A stretch of DNA of 8,041 nucleotides. Source: Candidatus Methanofastidiosia archaeon. Lineage in GTDB: Archaea; Methanobacteriota_B; Thermococci; Methanofastidiosales; Methanofastidiosaceae. Shown here piece by piece: positions 1 through 5,451 of the stretch. The first letter of the stretch is position 1; each line of letters starts with the position of its first letter. The position numbers and the translations under genes were made by a program. Location: the NCBI GenBank assembly GCA_003558335.1, contig PWMA01000109.1, positions 1-8,041 of the forward strand. The letters run 5' to 3'. The notes beneath the pieces were generated by a model. The model was given only the letters and a program-made list of their open reading frames with translations. It had not been told where the DNA came from and made no database searches.

Positions 1-320
1 TACTCGCCATAGGTAGATTCAATATTTTCTCTGGCATCCGAATCAGAAGCTATTCTTGAATCTACAATGTCTTCAAGAATCATATATGGTGGATCTGGCT
101 CTTCTTCTACTTCATAAAAAAACGAAAGAGCAATAGTCTCCCCGACTCTTACTGTAGGCATGTTTAAACTGTATAGCTCATCACATGGAAACTCGTCATT
201 GCATTCACATTCTGGAATCCCACTACCGTTTCCATAGTCAGTAATCGCCATTACCGTTCCAACACCAAAAGCACTTGCCAGCAACAACAAGCTAATCAAA
301 ATAGATATTATTTTTTTCAT
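1..320 (-). CDS. Secreted or surface-anchored acidic protein, N-terminal part (C-terminus outside window)
   Basis: The first 106 residues are visible; the frame is still open at base 1. The N-terminus is a clear Sec-type signal peptide: basic MKK, a hydrophobic stretch at about residues 4-24, and a likely cleavage after the A of VMA at residue 25. The mature part begins ITDYGNGSG, followed by a cysteine cluster PECECNDEFPC (Cys38, Cys40, Cys46) and an acidic stretch EVEEEPDPP at about 70-78. The cluster could hold a metal or form disulfides outside the cell, but no family is recognised. The ATG at 318-320 is supported by an AAGGTGA ribosome binding site 7 bases upstream and by the signal peptide beginning right there. 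It lies 90 bases beyond the end of the ligase gene on the same strand and appears to have its own promoter. The gene call is secure; the function is unknown. Confidence 0.75.
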   Translation of the reverse strand, partial: MKKIISILISLLLLASAFGVGTVMAITDYGNGSGIPECECNDEFPCDELYSLNMPTVRVGETIALSFFYEVEEEPDPPYMILEDIVDSRIASDSDARENIESTYGE

Positions 321-327
321 AGGTTTT

Positions 328-362
328 TCACCTTGAATTTAAAAAAGAGTTTTTAATATAAA
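328..362 (-). promoter_or_regulatory. Promoter and ribosome binding site of the secreted-protein gene
   Basis: On the minus strand TTTATATT (355-362) is a good archaeal TATA box. A start about 25 bases downstream falls near 333, giving a short leader that carries AAGGTGA (328-334), which matches the GGTGA core of the archaeal Shine-Dalgarno sequence. The spacing to the ATG is 7 bases. Placement is by eye. Confidence 0.5.
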
Positions 363-401
363 AGACTATCGTATTCTGCCGTATATATGCTCTTTGATTG
401 T

Positions 402-409
402 AAAAAAAA
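402..409 (-). terminator. Oligo-T terminator after the ligase gene
   Basis: Eight consecutive T on the minus strand begin directly after the stop codon of the ligase gene. Archaeal RNA polymerase terminates at such T tracts without needing a hairpin, so this probably separates the ligase transcript from the secreted-protein gene downstream. Confidence 0.5.
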
Positions 410-410
410 T

Positions 411-1730
411 TTAAGCCTTCCAGATATCTCCTCTGTTGTCCTTTATTCTTTTTGCTTTGTGAGTTTCTCTTGGAAGGGTACCATCTTTGTATACAGTTAC
501 CTTTGGAGTTATGCCTAGAACCGATCTCAAGTCACACTGCACCTCTCTTTCCAAAACTTTTGGATCCCCTTTGTAGTTATCTGTACCTTCAACTTCAACA
601 GTTAAGACGTCAAGGTGATTTACCCTGTCAATAACAAGCCTGTACTCTCCAGATAGCTTTTTGTTTTCCCTTATTATTGGCTCAACGCTTGATGGCAGTA
701 CATTTACCCCCTTAATAATAAGCATGTCATCTGTTCTTCCACAGATTCCCATCAATCTTTTGTGAGTTCTTCCGCAAGCACACTTATCAATTTCGTACTT
801 GACCAAATCTCCTGTTCTAAACCTTATCATCGGTCTTGCCATCTTTTTAACTGTGGTCAGTACCATCTCTCCCTCTTCATTTTCGTCAACTGGCTCGCCT
901 GTCTTTAAATCCAATACCTCGACTATCATATGGTCCTCTGCAAAATGAAGCCCTGCCTTCTCTTCACACTCTCCAGCGCAAGCTCCAAAGACATCAGAAA
1001 GCCCATAGTAGTCATATACATCAGCGTTCCAAAGCTGCTCGATCCTCTTTTTAGTGGCACCGATGGAACCACCAGGCTCTCCTGCCACAAAGATCTTTCG
1101 TATAGCTATATCCTGGCCAACATCGATCCCCTGTTTTTCTGCTGTCTCACCAAGATACCATGCATAAGAAGGTGTAGTCCAGGTAACAGTCGGCTGGAAC
1201 TGCGTCATTATTCTAAGAAGCCTCTCTGAAGGGATTGTGCCTGCATGTATGCTCAAAGCCCCTATCTTTTGGGCACCTAAAACACAAGGCCCGCCAATAA
1301 AAAGAGACATATTAAGCGCATGGCAGTACCTATCATTTTTTCTCATACCAGATGAATAAAACAATCTTGCCTCAAAATCAATAAAATCTTCAAAATCTTG
1401 AAAGGTAAAAGGGGAGGCTGTAGGTATACCTGTAGAGCCGCTTGAAACTGATATGTATACCACATCATCCTCTGGGACAGATGTCATATTGCCTAATGGG
1501 GGCTTAGTCTCTTGATCCTTTCTGATATCTTCCTTTAATATTGTTGGAACTTTGTCAAGGTCTGAAAGAGTTTTGACGTCATCAGGCGATACTCCTGCTT
1601 TCTTAAAACTGCCTCTATAAAACTCGCTATTAGCGTATGCATGATTTAATATTTTTTTAAGGTGCTTGAACTGAAAGGCCTCAAGTTCATCCCTATTCAT
1701 CGTTTCTATCTTCTCATCCCAGTATTGCAA
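411..1730 (-). CDS. paaK: Phenylacetate-CoA ligase / coenzyme F390 synthetase family enzyme
   Basis: A 439-residue ANL-superfamily adenylating enzyme. It activates a carboxylic acid, probably an aryl acid such as phenylacetate, with ATP and passes the acyl group to CoA; in methanogens relatives include coenzyme F390 synthetase, so the true substrate is open. Visible motifs are the phosphate loop SSGSTG (96-101), YYGLSD (241-246), RTGD (305-308), GRTDDM (331-336) and a C-terminal HKAKRI (424-429) carrying the likely catalytic lysine. Cys251, Cys255 and His262 with Cys317 and Cys319 could form a structural metal site. Length is normal for the family. The start is TTG: the N-terminus MQYWDEKIETMNRDEL aligns with the usual family start, and a GGGGTGG ribosome binding site precedes it; the first ATG would remove ten conserved-looking residues. 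The gene stands alone, behind a potentially structured leader (1749-1829). PaaK-family assignment is strong; the symbol is family-level only. Confidence 0.88.
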   Translation of the reverse strand: MQYWDEKIETMNRDELEAFQFKHLKKILNHAYANSEFYRGSFKKAGVSPDDVKTLSDLDKVPTILKEDIRKDQETKPPLGNMTSVPEDDVVYISVSSGSTGIPTASPFTFQDFEDFIDFEARLFYSSGMRKNDRYCHALNMSLFIGGPCVLGAQKIGALSIHAGTIPSERLLRIMTQFQPTVTWTTPSYAWYLGETAEKQGIDVGQDIAIRKIFVAGEPGGSIGATKKRIEQLWNADVYDYYGLSDVFGACAGECEEKAGLHFAEDHMIVEVLDLKTGEPVDENEEGEMVLTTVKKMARPMIRFRTGDLVKYEIDKCACGRTHKRLMGICGRTDDMLIIKGVNVLPSSVEPIIRENKKLSGEYRLVIDRVNHLDVLTVEVEGTDNYKGDPKVLEREVQCDLRSVLGITPKVTVYKDGTLPRETHKAKRIKDNRGDIWKA

Positions 1731-1734
1731 TTAA

Positions 1735-1742
1735 TCCACCCC
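1735..1742 (-). promoter_or_regulatory. Ribosome binding site fixing the TTG start of the ligase gene
   Basis: GGGGTGGA on the minus strand lies 4 bases before the TTG codon and resembles the archaeal GGAGGTGA consensus. It decides for TTG over the downstream ATG at 1698-1700. Its four G (1739-1742) can also pair with the end of the leader stem. Confidence 0.55.
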
Positions 1743-1748
1743 TATATA

Positions 1749-1829
1749 GGAGGAGAGAGCCCAAAAAGGGCAAACCGAATCTTATGGACTAAAGGAGGGT
1801 AAGCTTAATTAGAATATCCTCTCTCCCCC
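1749..1829 (-). ncRNA. Putative structured 5' leader RNA (riboswitch-like) of the ligase gene
   Basis: Read on the minus strand, GGGGGAGAGAG (1829-1819) pairs along its whole length with CTCTCTCCTCC (1759-1749): 11 base pairs, one of them G-U. The same pairing on the plus strand would carry an A-C mismatch, which favours a minus-strand RNA. Inside lie a CCC-TTTTT-GGG hairpin (1770-1760) stacked next to the closing stem, and the blocks CCCTCC (1799-1794) and CCATAAGATT (1787-1778), which recur in an inverted second copy at 1954-1975. A TATA box at 1851-1862 puts the transcript start at about 1829-1830, the first base of the stem, and the stem closes 7 bases before the ribosome binding site. 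This layout is typical of a cis-regulatory leader. I could not match it to a known riboswitch class, and the fold is hand-drawn, without covariation support. Confidence 0.45.
1763..1799 (-). repeat. Inverted repeat, arm A (inside the ligase leader)
   Basis: On the minus strand CCCTCC, six unmatched bases, CCATAAGATT, then TTTGC followed by a T-rich run. The plus strand at 1954-1988 has the same blocks in the same order with the same six-base spacing between the first two. The matched core is 16 of 22 positions, with weaker similarity on both sides. Confidence 0.6.
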
Positions 1830-1850
1830 ATACAATTTTTTATACTCTAC

Positions 1851-1862
1851 TTTATATATTTA
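1851..1862 (-). promoter_or_regulatory. TATA-box promoter of the ligase leader
   Basis: On the minus strand the segment reads TAAATATATAAA, a strong archaeal TATA element. Its centre is about 25 bases upstream of the GGGGGAGAGAG that opens the leader stem, so transcription would start at or next to that stem and give a leader of about 100 bases before the TTG codon. Confidence 0.5.
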
Positions 1863-1922
1863 TCGGTATTATTATAACTATCAGGAATATTATTGTTTCT
1901 ATTGTTAAAACTCCTCTCTACG

Positions 1923-1998
1923 AAGAGGACATTTGCTAGATCGCCTGATTATTCCCTCCATGCACCCATAAGATTATTTGCTTTTTTTATCCTATCTT
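1923..1998 (+). other. Diverged second copy of the leader-like element, opposite strand
   Basis: The plus strand carries a copy of the leader core (1954-1981) flanked by possible closing arms: AAGAGGA (1923-1929) can pair with TCC (1990-1992) and TCTT (1995-1998) around a two-base bulge. This places a stem where the leader of the ligase has its own, but with different bases. The AGAGGA arm can instead pair with TCCTCT (1912-1917) around a six-base loop. No plus-strand gene follows within 670 bases; the copy points into the end of the 2018-2545 gene. It could be a small RNA ending at the T7 tract (1982-1988), a decayed duplicate, or half of a larger inverted-repeat element. I see no convincing TATA box for it. 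Confidence 0.3.
1954..1988 (+). repeat. Inverted repeat, arm B
   Basis: The plus-strand partner of arm A: CCCTCC (1954-1959), six bases, CCATAAGATT (1966-1975), TTTGC (1977-1981) and a T7 run. The arms are about 155 bases apart. If one minus-strand transcript ran through both, the 10-base and 6-base blocks could also form a long-range helix. Confidence 0.6.
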
Positions 1999-2017
1999 AC
2001 TTTTAACGCTTTCCTTG

Positions 2018-2545
2018 TCACCTCATCCTAAACTGCCATTCACACCATAAATTGTCTGGATGCTCATCTGGAGGGCAAACAATGCAACAAGTGTCTATAT
2101 TTTGAGAAAAACTTTCAACAAAAGTTTTTAGATAGTTTAGCCTTACGTTTTTACATGGGAACTCTTCTAATCCTTTTTCTTTTCTAGTTTTTTGTGTATG
2201 GCACTCTGTTATCCTAACTGTTAAAATCCCATCCTTTACCTCCATCTCTTTTGAAGGATGGTCAAGCGCCCAGCTTGTAAATCTTAAAGCTTTACTAAGA
2301 TCTTCTAAGTTTTCTTCAAGTGAAAACATCTCTTTTAGATATCTTGCTTCAATCTTTGCTATATACTCCCAAGTTTTTTTATCTATCTCTGTTGCGGCAT
2401 CTGTTCCAAATTTTTCTTCTATCCCTAAAAAGTAGAGTCCATCTACCCTCCATATATTTCTTATATTAAAAAGCAAAAGGTCAACTAACTCCCACTCGTC
2501 AAGTGATGAAAGAAGTTTCATGTCCTCATTTCTTGAAATATTCAT
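2018..2545 (-). CDS. DUF6125-like cysteine-containing protein of unknown function
   Basis: A 175-residue soluble protein with no signal peptide or membrane segment. The N-terminal half is helical with RVDGLYFLGIEEKFG (33-47), followed by a conserved-looking WEYIAKIEARYLKEMF region (59-74). This pattern resembles DUF6125 and the related amino-thiazoline-carboxylate hydrolase-like families; I assign it from memory of the pattern, not from a search. The C-terminal half carries Cys115-His116, Cys131 and a CCIVCPPDEHP cluster (153-163), then two tryptophans (167, 170). The cysteines suggest a metal or cofactor site, or a thiol-based role, none of which is shown. The ATG is supported by AGGTGA 4 bases upstream (2550-2555). 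The gene is divergent from the 2676 gene, whose product also carries spaced cysteines. No neighbour reveals its pathway. Confidence 0.7.
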   Translation of the reverse strand: MNISRNEDMKLLSSLDEWELVDLLLFNIRNIWRVDGLYFLGIEEKFGTDAATEIDKKTWEYIAKIEARYLKEMFSLEENLEDLSKALRFTSWALDHPSKEMEVKDGILTVRITECHTQKTRKEKGLEEFPCKNVRLNYLKTFVESFSQNIDTCCIVCPPDEHPDNLWCEWQFRMR

Positions 2546-2549
2546 ATTT

Positions 2550-2589
2550 TCACCTACTGTTAATATCTGATAAAAATCTTAAATTTAAG
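2550..2589 (-). promoter_or_regulatory. Promoter, ribosome binding site and palindrome of the DUF6125-like gene
   Basis: AGGTGA (2550-2555) is the ribosome binding site. Upstream, CTTAAATTTAAG (2578-2589) is a perfect 12-base palindrome whose TTAAATTTAA core can serve as the TATA box, giving a leader of about 14 bases. The palindrome could also be an operator for a dimeric regulator in this divergent intergenic region. Confidence 0.4.
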
Positions 2590-2613
2590 TTTAATTACCT
2601 GTTTCCAGTAAAA

Positions 2614-2670
2614 CTTAAATAAAGAAAAGAAAAGATAATCATTAACCCAAACTAAACTATATATGAGGAG
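2614..2670 (+). promoter_or_regulatory. Promoter and ribosome binding site of the 2676-3659 gene pair
   Basis: CTTAAATAAA (2614-2623) is the best TATA candidate, predicting a start near 2645. GAGGAG (2665-2670) lies 5 bases before the ATG and is a normal ribosome binding site. Confidence 0.4.
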
Positions 2671-2675
2671 TACAA

Positions 2676-3164
2676 ATGACAACAGATAGAAAGTTAAGAT
2701 TTACTCAAATAATAATGAATGCATGGCTTTATGGAGTTGAATCAACAGCCAACCTGTTTTTTGACAGGCCCAAGCTATTTTACAGAAAATGGGGATCAGT
2801 AGCTATTAGACCTTTTATAGAATCATGGGACGAGCTCGGAATGGAGTTTAAAAAAGGCCTAAGCCCATATGAAACGGTCAAGATGTTTATAGACGCGCTT
2901 GTTACAGCCCAGTTTTTTAATCCAGATGATTTTGAATTTTCTGGTGATGACAATAATTTTACCTTCAAGGCAATAAAATGCCCTTACAAGTCACACTGCA
3001 AAAATTTAATAGATGAGCAAAAGGAGATTGCATGCCTTAGGGCAATAACCCTACTTGGAGCACTTGATTACAATGTCGACGGCGAATCCTTAAAGTATAA
3101 GTATGACTTTGAATTCAATGAAACTGAGCCTTGCCTTGTTACATTCGATAGGTTTAAAGATTAA
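2676..3164 (+). CDS. Uncharacterised protein with four spaced cysteines
   Basis: A 162-residue soluble protein that I do not recognise with certainty. The N-terminal two thirds look helical. The C-terminal part has KCPYKSHCKN (101-110, Cys102 and Cys108), Cys120 in an IACLRAITLLGALDY stretch, and a late EPCLVTF (151-157, Cys153). A C-P-Y motif followed by a terminal C-x-V-x-F strand recalls the C-terminal half of V4R-type or amino-thiazoline-carboxylate hydrolase-like small-molecule or metal-binding proteins, but this is only a resemblance. It is the first gene of a likely two-gene operon; the next gene starts 18 bases after its stop. Ribosome binding site and divergent promoter region support the start at 2676. 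Confidence 0.7.
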   Translation: MTTDRKLRFTQIIMNAWLYGVESTANLFFDRPKLFYRKWGSVAIRPFIESWDELGMEFKKGLSPYETVKMFIDALVTAQFFNPDDFEFSGDDNNFTFKAIKCPYKSHCKNLIDEQKEIACLRAITLLGALDYNVDGESLKYKYDFEFNETEPCLVTFDRFKD

Positions 3165-3182
3165 ATATTATAGGAAACTATT

Positions 3183-3659
3183 ATGAAGCTCCCAAAAGGA
3201 CACATACTAAAGACAACTGTAAGATACAACATTAATGATAATTCTATTCAAGAATGCATAGGCGGAATCTTAAAAGACGTCCGGGATTTTACAGGCTACA
3301 TTAGATTACTTGGTGAAAACGAAGGCCATGAAGAAGAGATTAGAGTAATTTTAAACCAAGGCAAGATAATAGGGGGGCAGCGAAAGCAGATAGGGTCTAA
3401 CACAGTTTTTTATGGAAATGATTGCAACTTTGATGAACCCATATCATTTAAGAGGTCTGGAGCGTCTGTTGTTAGGCTTACCTTGGATGATATTGAAATG
3501 ATTAAGGTTACATATCCAGAGTGCGTAATAGAAAAAGTCGCTATTAAAAACTCTGGCAATGAAGAAAACAGTCGAGAAGAGCTTCTAAAAAAATACAGAA
3601 TAAAACAGATGAGCGATTCAGAGATTACAAATCTCCTACAAAAATTAAACGGCGATTAA
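3183..3659 (+). CDS. DUF2226-like archaeal protein of unknown function
   Basis: A 158-residue soluble protein. The N-terminus MKLPKGHIL, the FTGYIRL segment (36-42) and GKIIGG (60-65) match what I recall of DUF2226, an archaeal family built like small effector or sensor domains that carry FTGY and G-K-I-I-G strands. The C-terminal REELLKKYRIKQMSDSEITNLLQKL region (131-155) looks like a separate helical tail after a charged linker. The ATG at 3183 has AGGA (3172-3175) 7 bases upstream. It follows the 2676 gene by 18 bases and is probably co-transcribed. Its stop codon overlaps the stop of the convergent protease gene in a shared TTAA. The family call is moderately confident; the biochemical role is unknown. 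Confidence 0.7.
   Translation: MKLPKGHILKTTVRYNINDNSIQECIGGILKDVRDFTGYIRLLGENEGHEEEIRVILNQGKIIGGQRKQIGSNTVFYGNDCNFDEPISFKRSGASVVRLTLDDIEMIKVTYPECVIEKVAIKNSGNEENSREELLKKYRIKQMSDSEITNLLQKLNGD
3640..3644 (-). terminator. Possible oligo-T terminator of the HycI-type gene
   Basis: Five T on the minus strand, 11 bases after the stop codon, lying inside the convergent DUF2226-like gene. It is short and the call is weak. Confidence 0.25.
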
Positions 3660-4129
3660 CTAATCTCTTTTTTAACTATTTCAAACAATCTTTCTGCAGA
3701 CTCCTTTACCTTTTCAGACATATCGCTACCAAACTCTGTTGTTAAAACCTGTATGCCAAGAATAAATACATTGGCACCAGTTTCTTTAGAGAGATACCTT
3801 CCCAAACTTGATAAGGGCATAGCGTGAGAAGAAAAAGAGATACCCTTTAAATCGCTTGCAGCGATAATCTCTATATCGCCTGGCGATTTTCCCATAAATG
3901 CAGCATCTATTAGGATGACATTATCAGGATTAAAGTTCTTTATGTCCTTTGTGAAGTTTTCTGGAACCAAATCCCCGTTTATACTTAAAAAAGATTCACT
4001 GTTTAAGGATGAGAGCTTTTCAGAGAGGTATGGCCCCACACCATCATCTCCCCTAAGCTCACTTCCAACGCCCAAGATAGCAACTCTTTTTGCTAAAATT
4101 TTTTTAAAAAACAACTCTAAATCGACCAT
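3656..4129 (-). CDS. hycI: NiFe-hydrogenase maturation protease, HycI type (peptidase M52)
   Basis: A 157-residue endopeptidase of the family that removes the C-terminal extension of a NiFe-hydrogenase large subunit after nickel insertion. Visible are GVGSELRGDDGVGP (20-33), NGDLVPENF (51-59), LIDAAFMGKSPGD (73-85) and SSHAMPLS (100-107). By alignment with HybD and HycI, the nickel-binding residues would be Asp29, Asp75 and His102, all present. The PEN motif after NGDLV points to the HycI subgroup, which serves membrane-bound group 4 hydrogenases (Ech, Mbh or Hyc-like), though F420-reducing partners cannot be excluded. No hydrogenase gene is in the window. The gene is convergent with the DUF2226-like gene (4-base stop overlap) and divergent from the UDP-GlcNAc operon. 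No clear ribosome binding site is seen before the ATG, so the transcript may be near-leaderless. Confidence 0.88.
   Translation of the reverse strand: MVDLELFFKKILAKRVAILGVGSELRGDDGVGPYLSEKLSSLNSESFLSINGDLVPENFTKDIKNFNPDNVILIDAAFMGKSPGDIEIIAASDLKGISFSSHAMPLSSLGRYLSKETGANVFILGIQVLTTEFGSDMSEKVKESAERLFEIVKKEIS
3668..3673 (+). terminator. Oligo-T terminator of the 2676-3659 gene pair
   Basis: Six T on the plus strand, 9 bases after the stop codon and inside the end of the convergent protease gene, in the position expected for an archaeal terminator. Confidence 0.35.
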
Positions 4130-4154
4130 AAACTAAGACATCCTATTATTTTTC

Positions 4155-4163
4155 AATTTTAAT
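4155..4163 (-). promoter_or_regulatory. Possible TATA box of the HycI-type gene
   Basis: The minus strand reads ATTAAAATT; a start 25 bases downstream would fall near 4134, about 5 bases before the ATG. This fits the absence of a ribosome binding site. Weak by itself. Confidence 0.3.
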
Positions 4164-4169
4164 CACAAC

Positions 4170-4207
4170 TTTTAAATGTATACCTATCAACAAAAATACC
4201 AGGCGAT
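4170..4207 (+). promoter_or_regulatory. Promoter and ribosome binding site of the UDP-GlcNAc operon
   Basis: TTTTAAAT (4170-4177) serves as a TATA box and predicts a transcript start near 4199. GGCGAT (4202-4207), one base off GGTGAT, lies 3 bases before the TTG start at 4211 and supports that codon. Confidence 0.45.
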
Positions 4208-4210
4208 TAT

Positions 4211-5446
4211 TTGGAAAACATTTGTATATTTGAAGATAGTGGCTATGAAAACTTTTTACCCCTTACATACTCAAGGCCAGTTTTTGAGCTAAGATGCGGT
4301 TTTAAAACTTTAAGGGAAAAAATAGAGGAGCTTTTTCCTAATGCGCGCTTTTATTTATCGATGAGGGATTACCTTGTTCCTCTATTTTCAAAGAAAAGCC
4401 TTTCTTTAAACGATTTTAGAGGGGGGGACCTTCTTTTTATAAATGGCAGAATGCTCCTTAAACAAAAACCGGATATAAAAAAGGAAGGGATTTATTATTT
4501 CGGGGATGAAGTTGCCTTTATCTATGTAAAGGAAAAATCCGTTGAAAACCTTGACGCGTTTAATTACAAAGATTTAGAAAAGATGAGGTTAGAGAAATTT
4601 AAGGTTTCAGATGTCAAACTCTTAAACTATCCTTGGGACATTTTAAAAGAAAATGGGTCTGAAATTCGAAGAGAGTTTTCTAGTTTTTTAGAAAATCAAA
4701 ACTCAAGCTCTATTGATGTGGATATACAGGGTGATAAAAAACAGATATTCATTGGAAAAAACGTAGAGATTGAAAAGTACACTTTATTTGATACTAGAAA
4801 AGGGCCAATCTATATAGGAGATGATACAACAATTGAAGCATTTTCTAGAATCTCTGGGCCTGCATATGTTGGAAAAAAATGCCTTATCAAAAGGGGAAGA
4901 TTGCAGAACTCTTCTATAGGTGACGTCTGTAAAGTTGGCGGAGAAATAGAGGACTCTATACTCCATGGCTACTCTAACAAGCAACACTATGGATTTTTAG
5001 GTCATGCTTATGTCGGCGAGTGGGTAAATCTCGGTGCAGGTACCTCAAACAGCGATCTAAAAGACACTTACGGCACTATCAGATACAACGTCTCTGGGAA
5101 GGCTATTGACTCTAAAGAGCAGTTTTTTGGATGCGTAATCGGGGACAACTCTAAATCTTCTATCGGCACAATGATTTACACAGGAAAAAAGATAGGGTTT
5201 GCAGCGCACATACATGGTGTAGTTTCCGAGGATGTCCCAAGCTTTTGCATGTGGGCAAAGCCACTTGGCTCTAAACCCAAAGAGCTCTATTTGGAATCAG
5301 CGATTAGGACATACTCTAGGGCTTCTAAAAGGCGAGGTGTAACTTTAACTAAAGATTACGAAGATTTAATTAAAAAAATATTTCAACTAACTAAAGATGA
5401 AAGAAAAAGCTGTTCTATATCGTCTGAGAAATTTTCTTTAAAGTGA
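4211..5446 (+). CDS. GlmU-like sugar nucleotidyltransferase with left-handed beta-helix acetyltransferase domain
   Basis: A 411-residue two-domain protein, probably making UDP-GlcNAc from GlcN-1-P by acetylation and uridylylation. The N-terminal region (about 1-165), with FEDSGYENFLPLTYSRPVFELRCG (7-30) and TLREK, resembles the NTP_transf_4 type of nucleotidyltransferase rather than the classic G-x-G-T-R fold start. From about 175 to 345 hexapeptide repeats form a left-handed beta-helix: YIGDDTTIEAF (201-211), then NKQHYGFLGHAYVGEWVNLGAGT (256-278), which parallels the GlmU region holding the catalytic histidine; His259 is the candidate. A basic helical tail follows (360-411). The start is TTG, backed by GGCGAT and by the family N-terminus MENICIFED. 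The mutase gene follows within a few bases, supporting the pathway. The exact sugar could be GlcNAc, GalNAc or another hexose. Confidence 0.85.
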   Translation: MENICIFEDSGYENFLPLTYSRPVFELRCGFKTLREKIEELFPNARFYLSMRDYLVPLFSKKSLSLNDFRGGDLLFINGRMLLKQKPDIKKEGIYYFGDEVAFIYVKEKSVENLDAFNYKDLEKMRLEKFKVSDVKLLNYPWDILKENGSEIRREFSSFLENQNSSSIDVDIQGDKKQIFIGKNVEIEKYTLFDTRKGPIYIGDDTTIEAFSRISGPAYVGKKCLIKRGRLQNSSIGDVCKVGGEIEDSILHGYSNKQHYGFLGHAYVGEWVNLGAGTSNSDLKDTYGTIRYNVSGKAIDSKEQFFGCVIGDNSKSSIGTMIYTGKKIGFAAHIHGVVSEDVPSFCMWAKPLGSKPKELYLESAIRTYSRASKRRGVTLTKDYEDLIKKIFQLTKDERKSCSISSEKFSLK

Positions 5447-5451
5447 TAGAA

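Noticed and set aside
452..1229. Open frames on the plus strand across the ligase gene.
   Set aside because: They lie opposite a well-supported conserved enzyme, lack family-like sequence and are shadow frames.
1743..1748. TATATA just before the ligase ribosome binding site as a TATA box.
   Set aside because: Transcription would start inside the coding region and lose the ribosome binding site and conserved N-terminus; the box at 1851-1862 fits better.
1759..1805. Plus-strand GGGCAAACC recalls the start of c-di-GMP class I riboswitches, and GGAGAGAG with ACCGAA recalls glycine riboswitches.
   Set aside because: The remaining conserved elements of both classes are missing, and strand, promoter and G-U evidence favour a minus-strand RNA.
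1982..1988. T7 run as a plus-strand terminator.
   Set aside because: No plus-strand gene precedes it; it could end only a hypothetical small RNA from copy B, so it is not listed as a terminator.
4423..4429. Run of seven G in the GlmU-like gene as a phase-variable tract.
   Set aside because: It encodes RGGD in frame, the reading frame is intact, and a single short run is poor evidence for switching.
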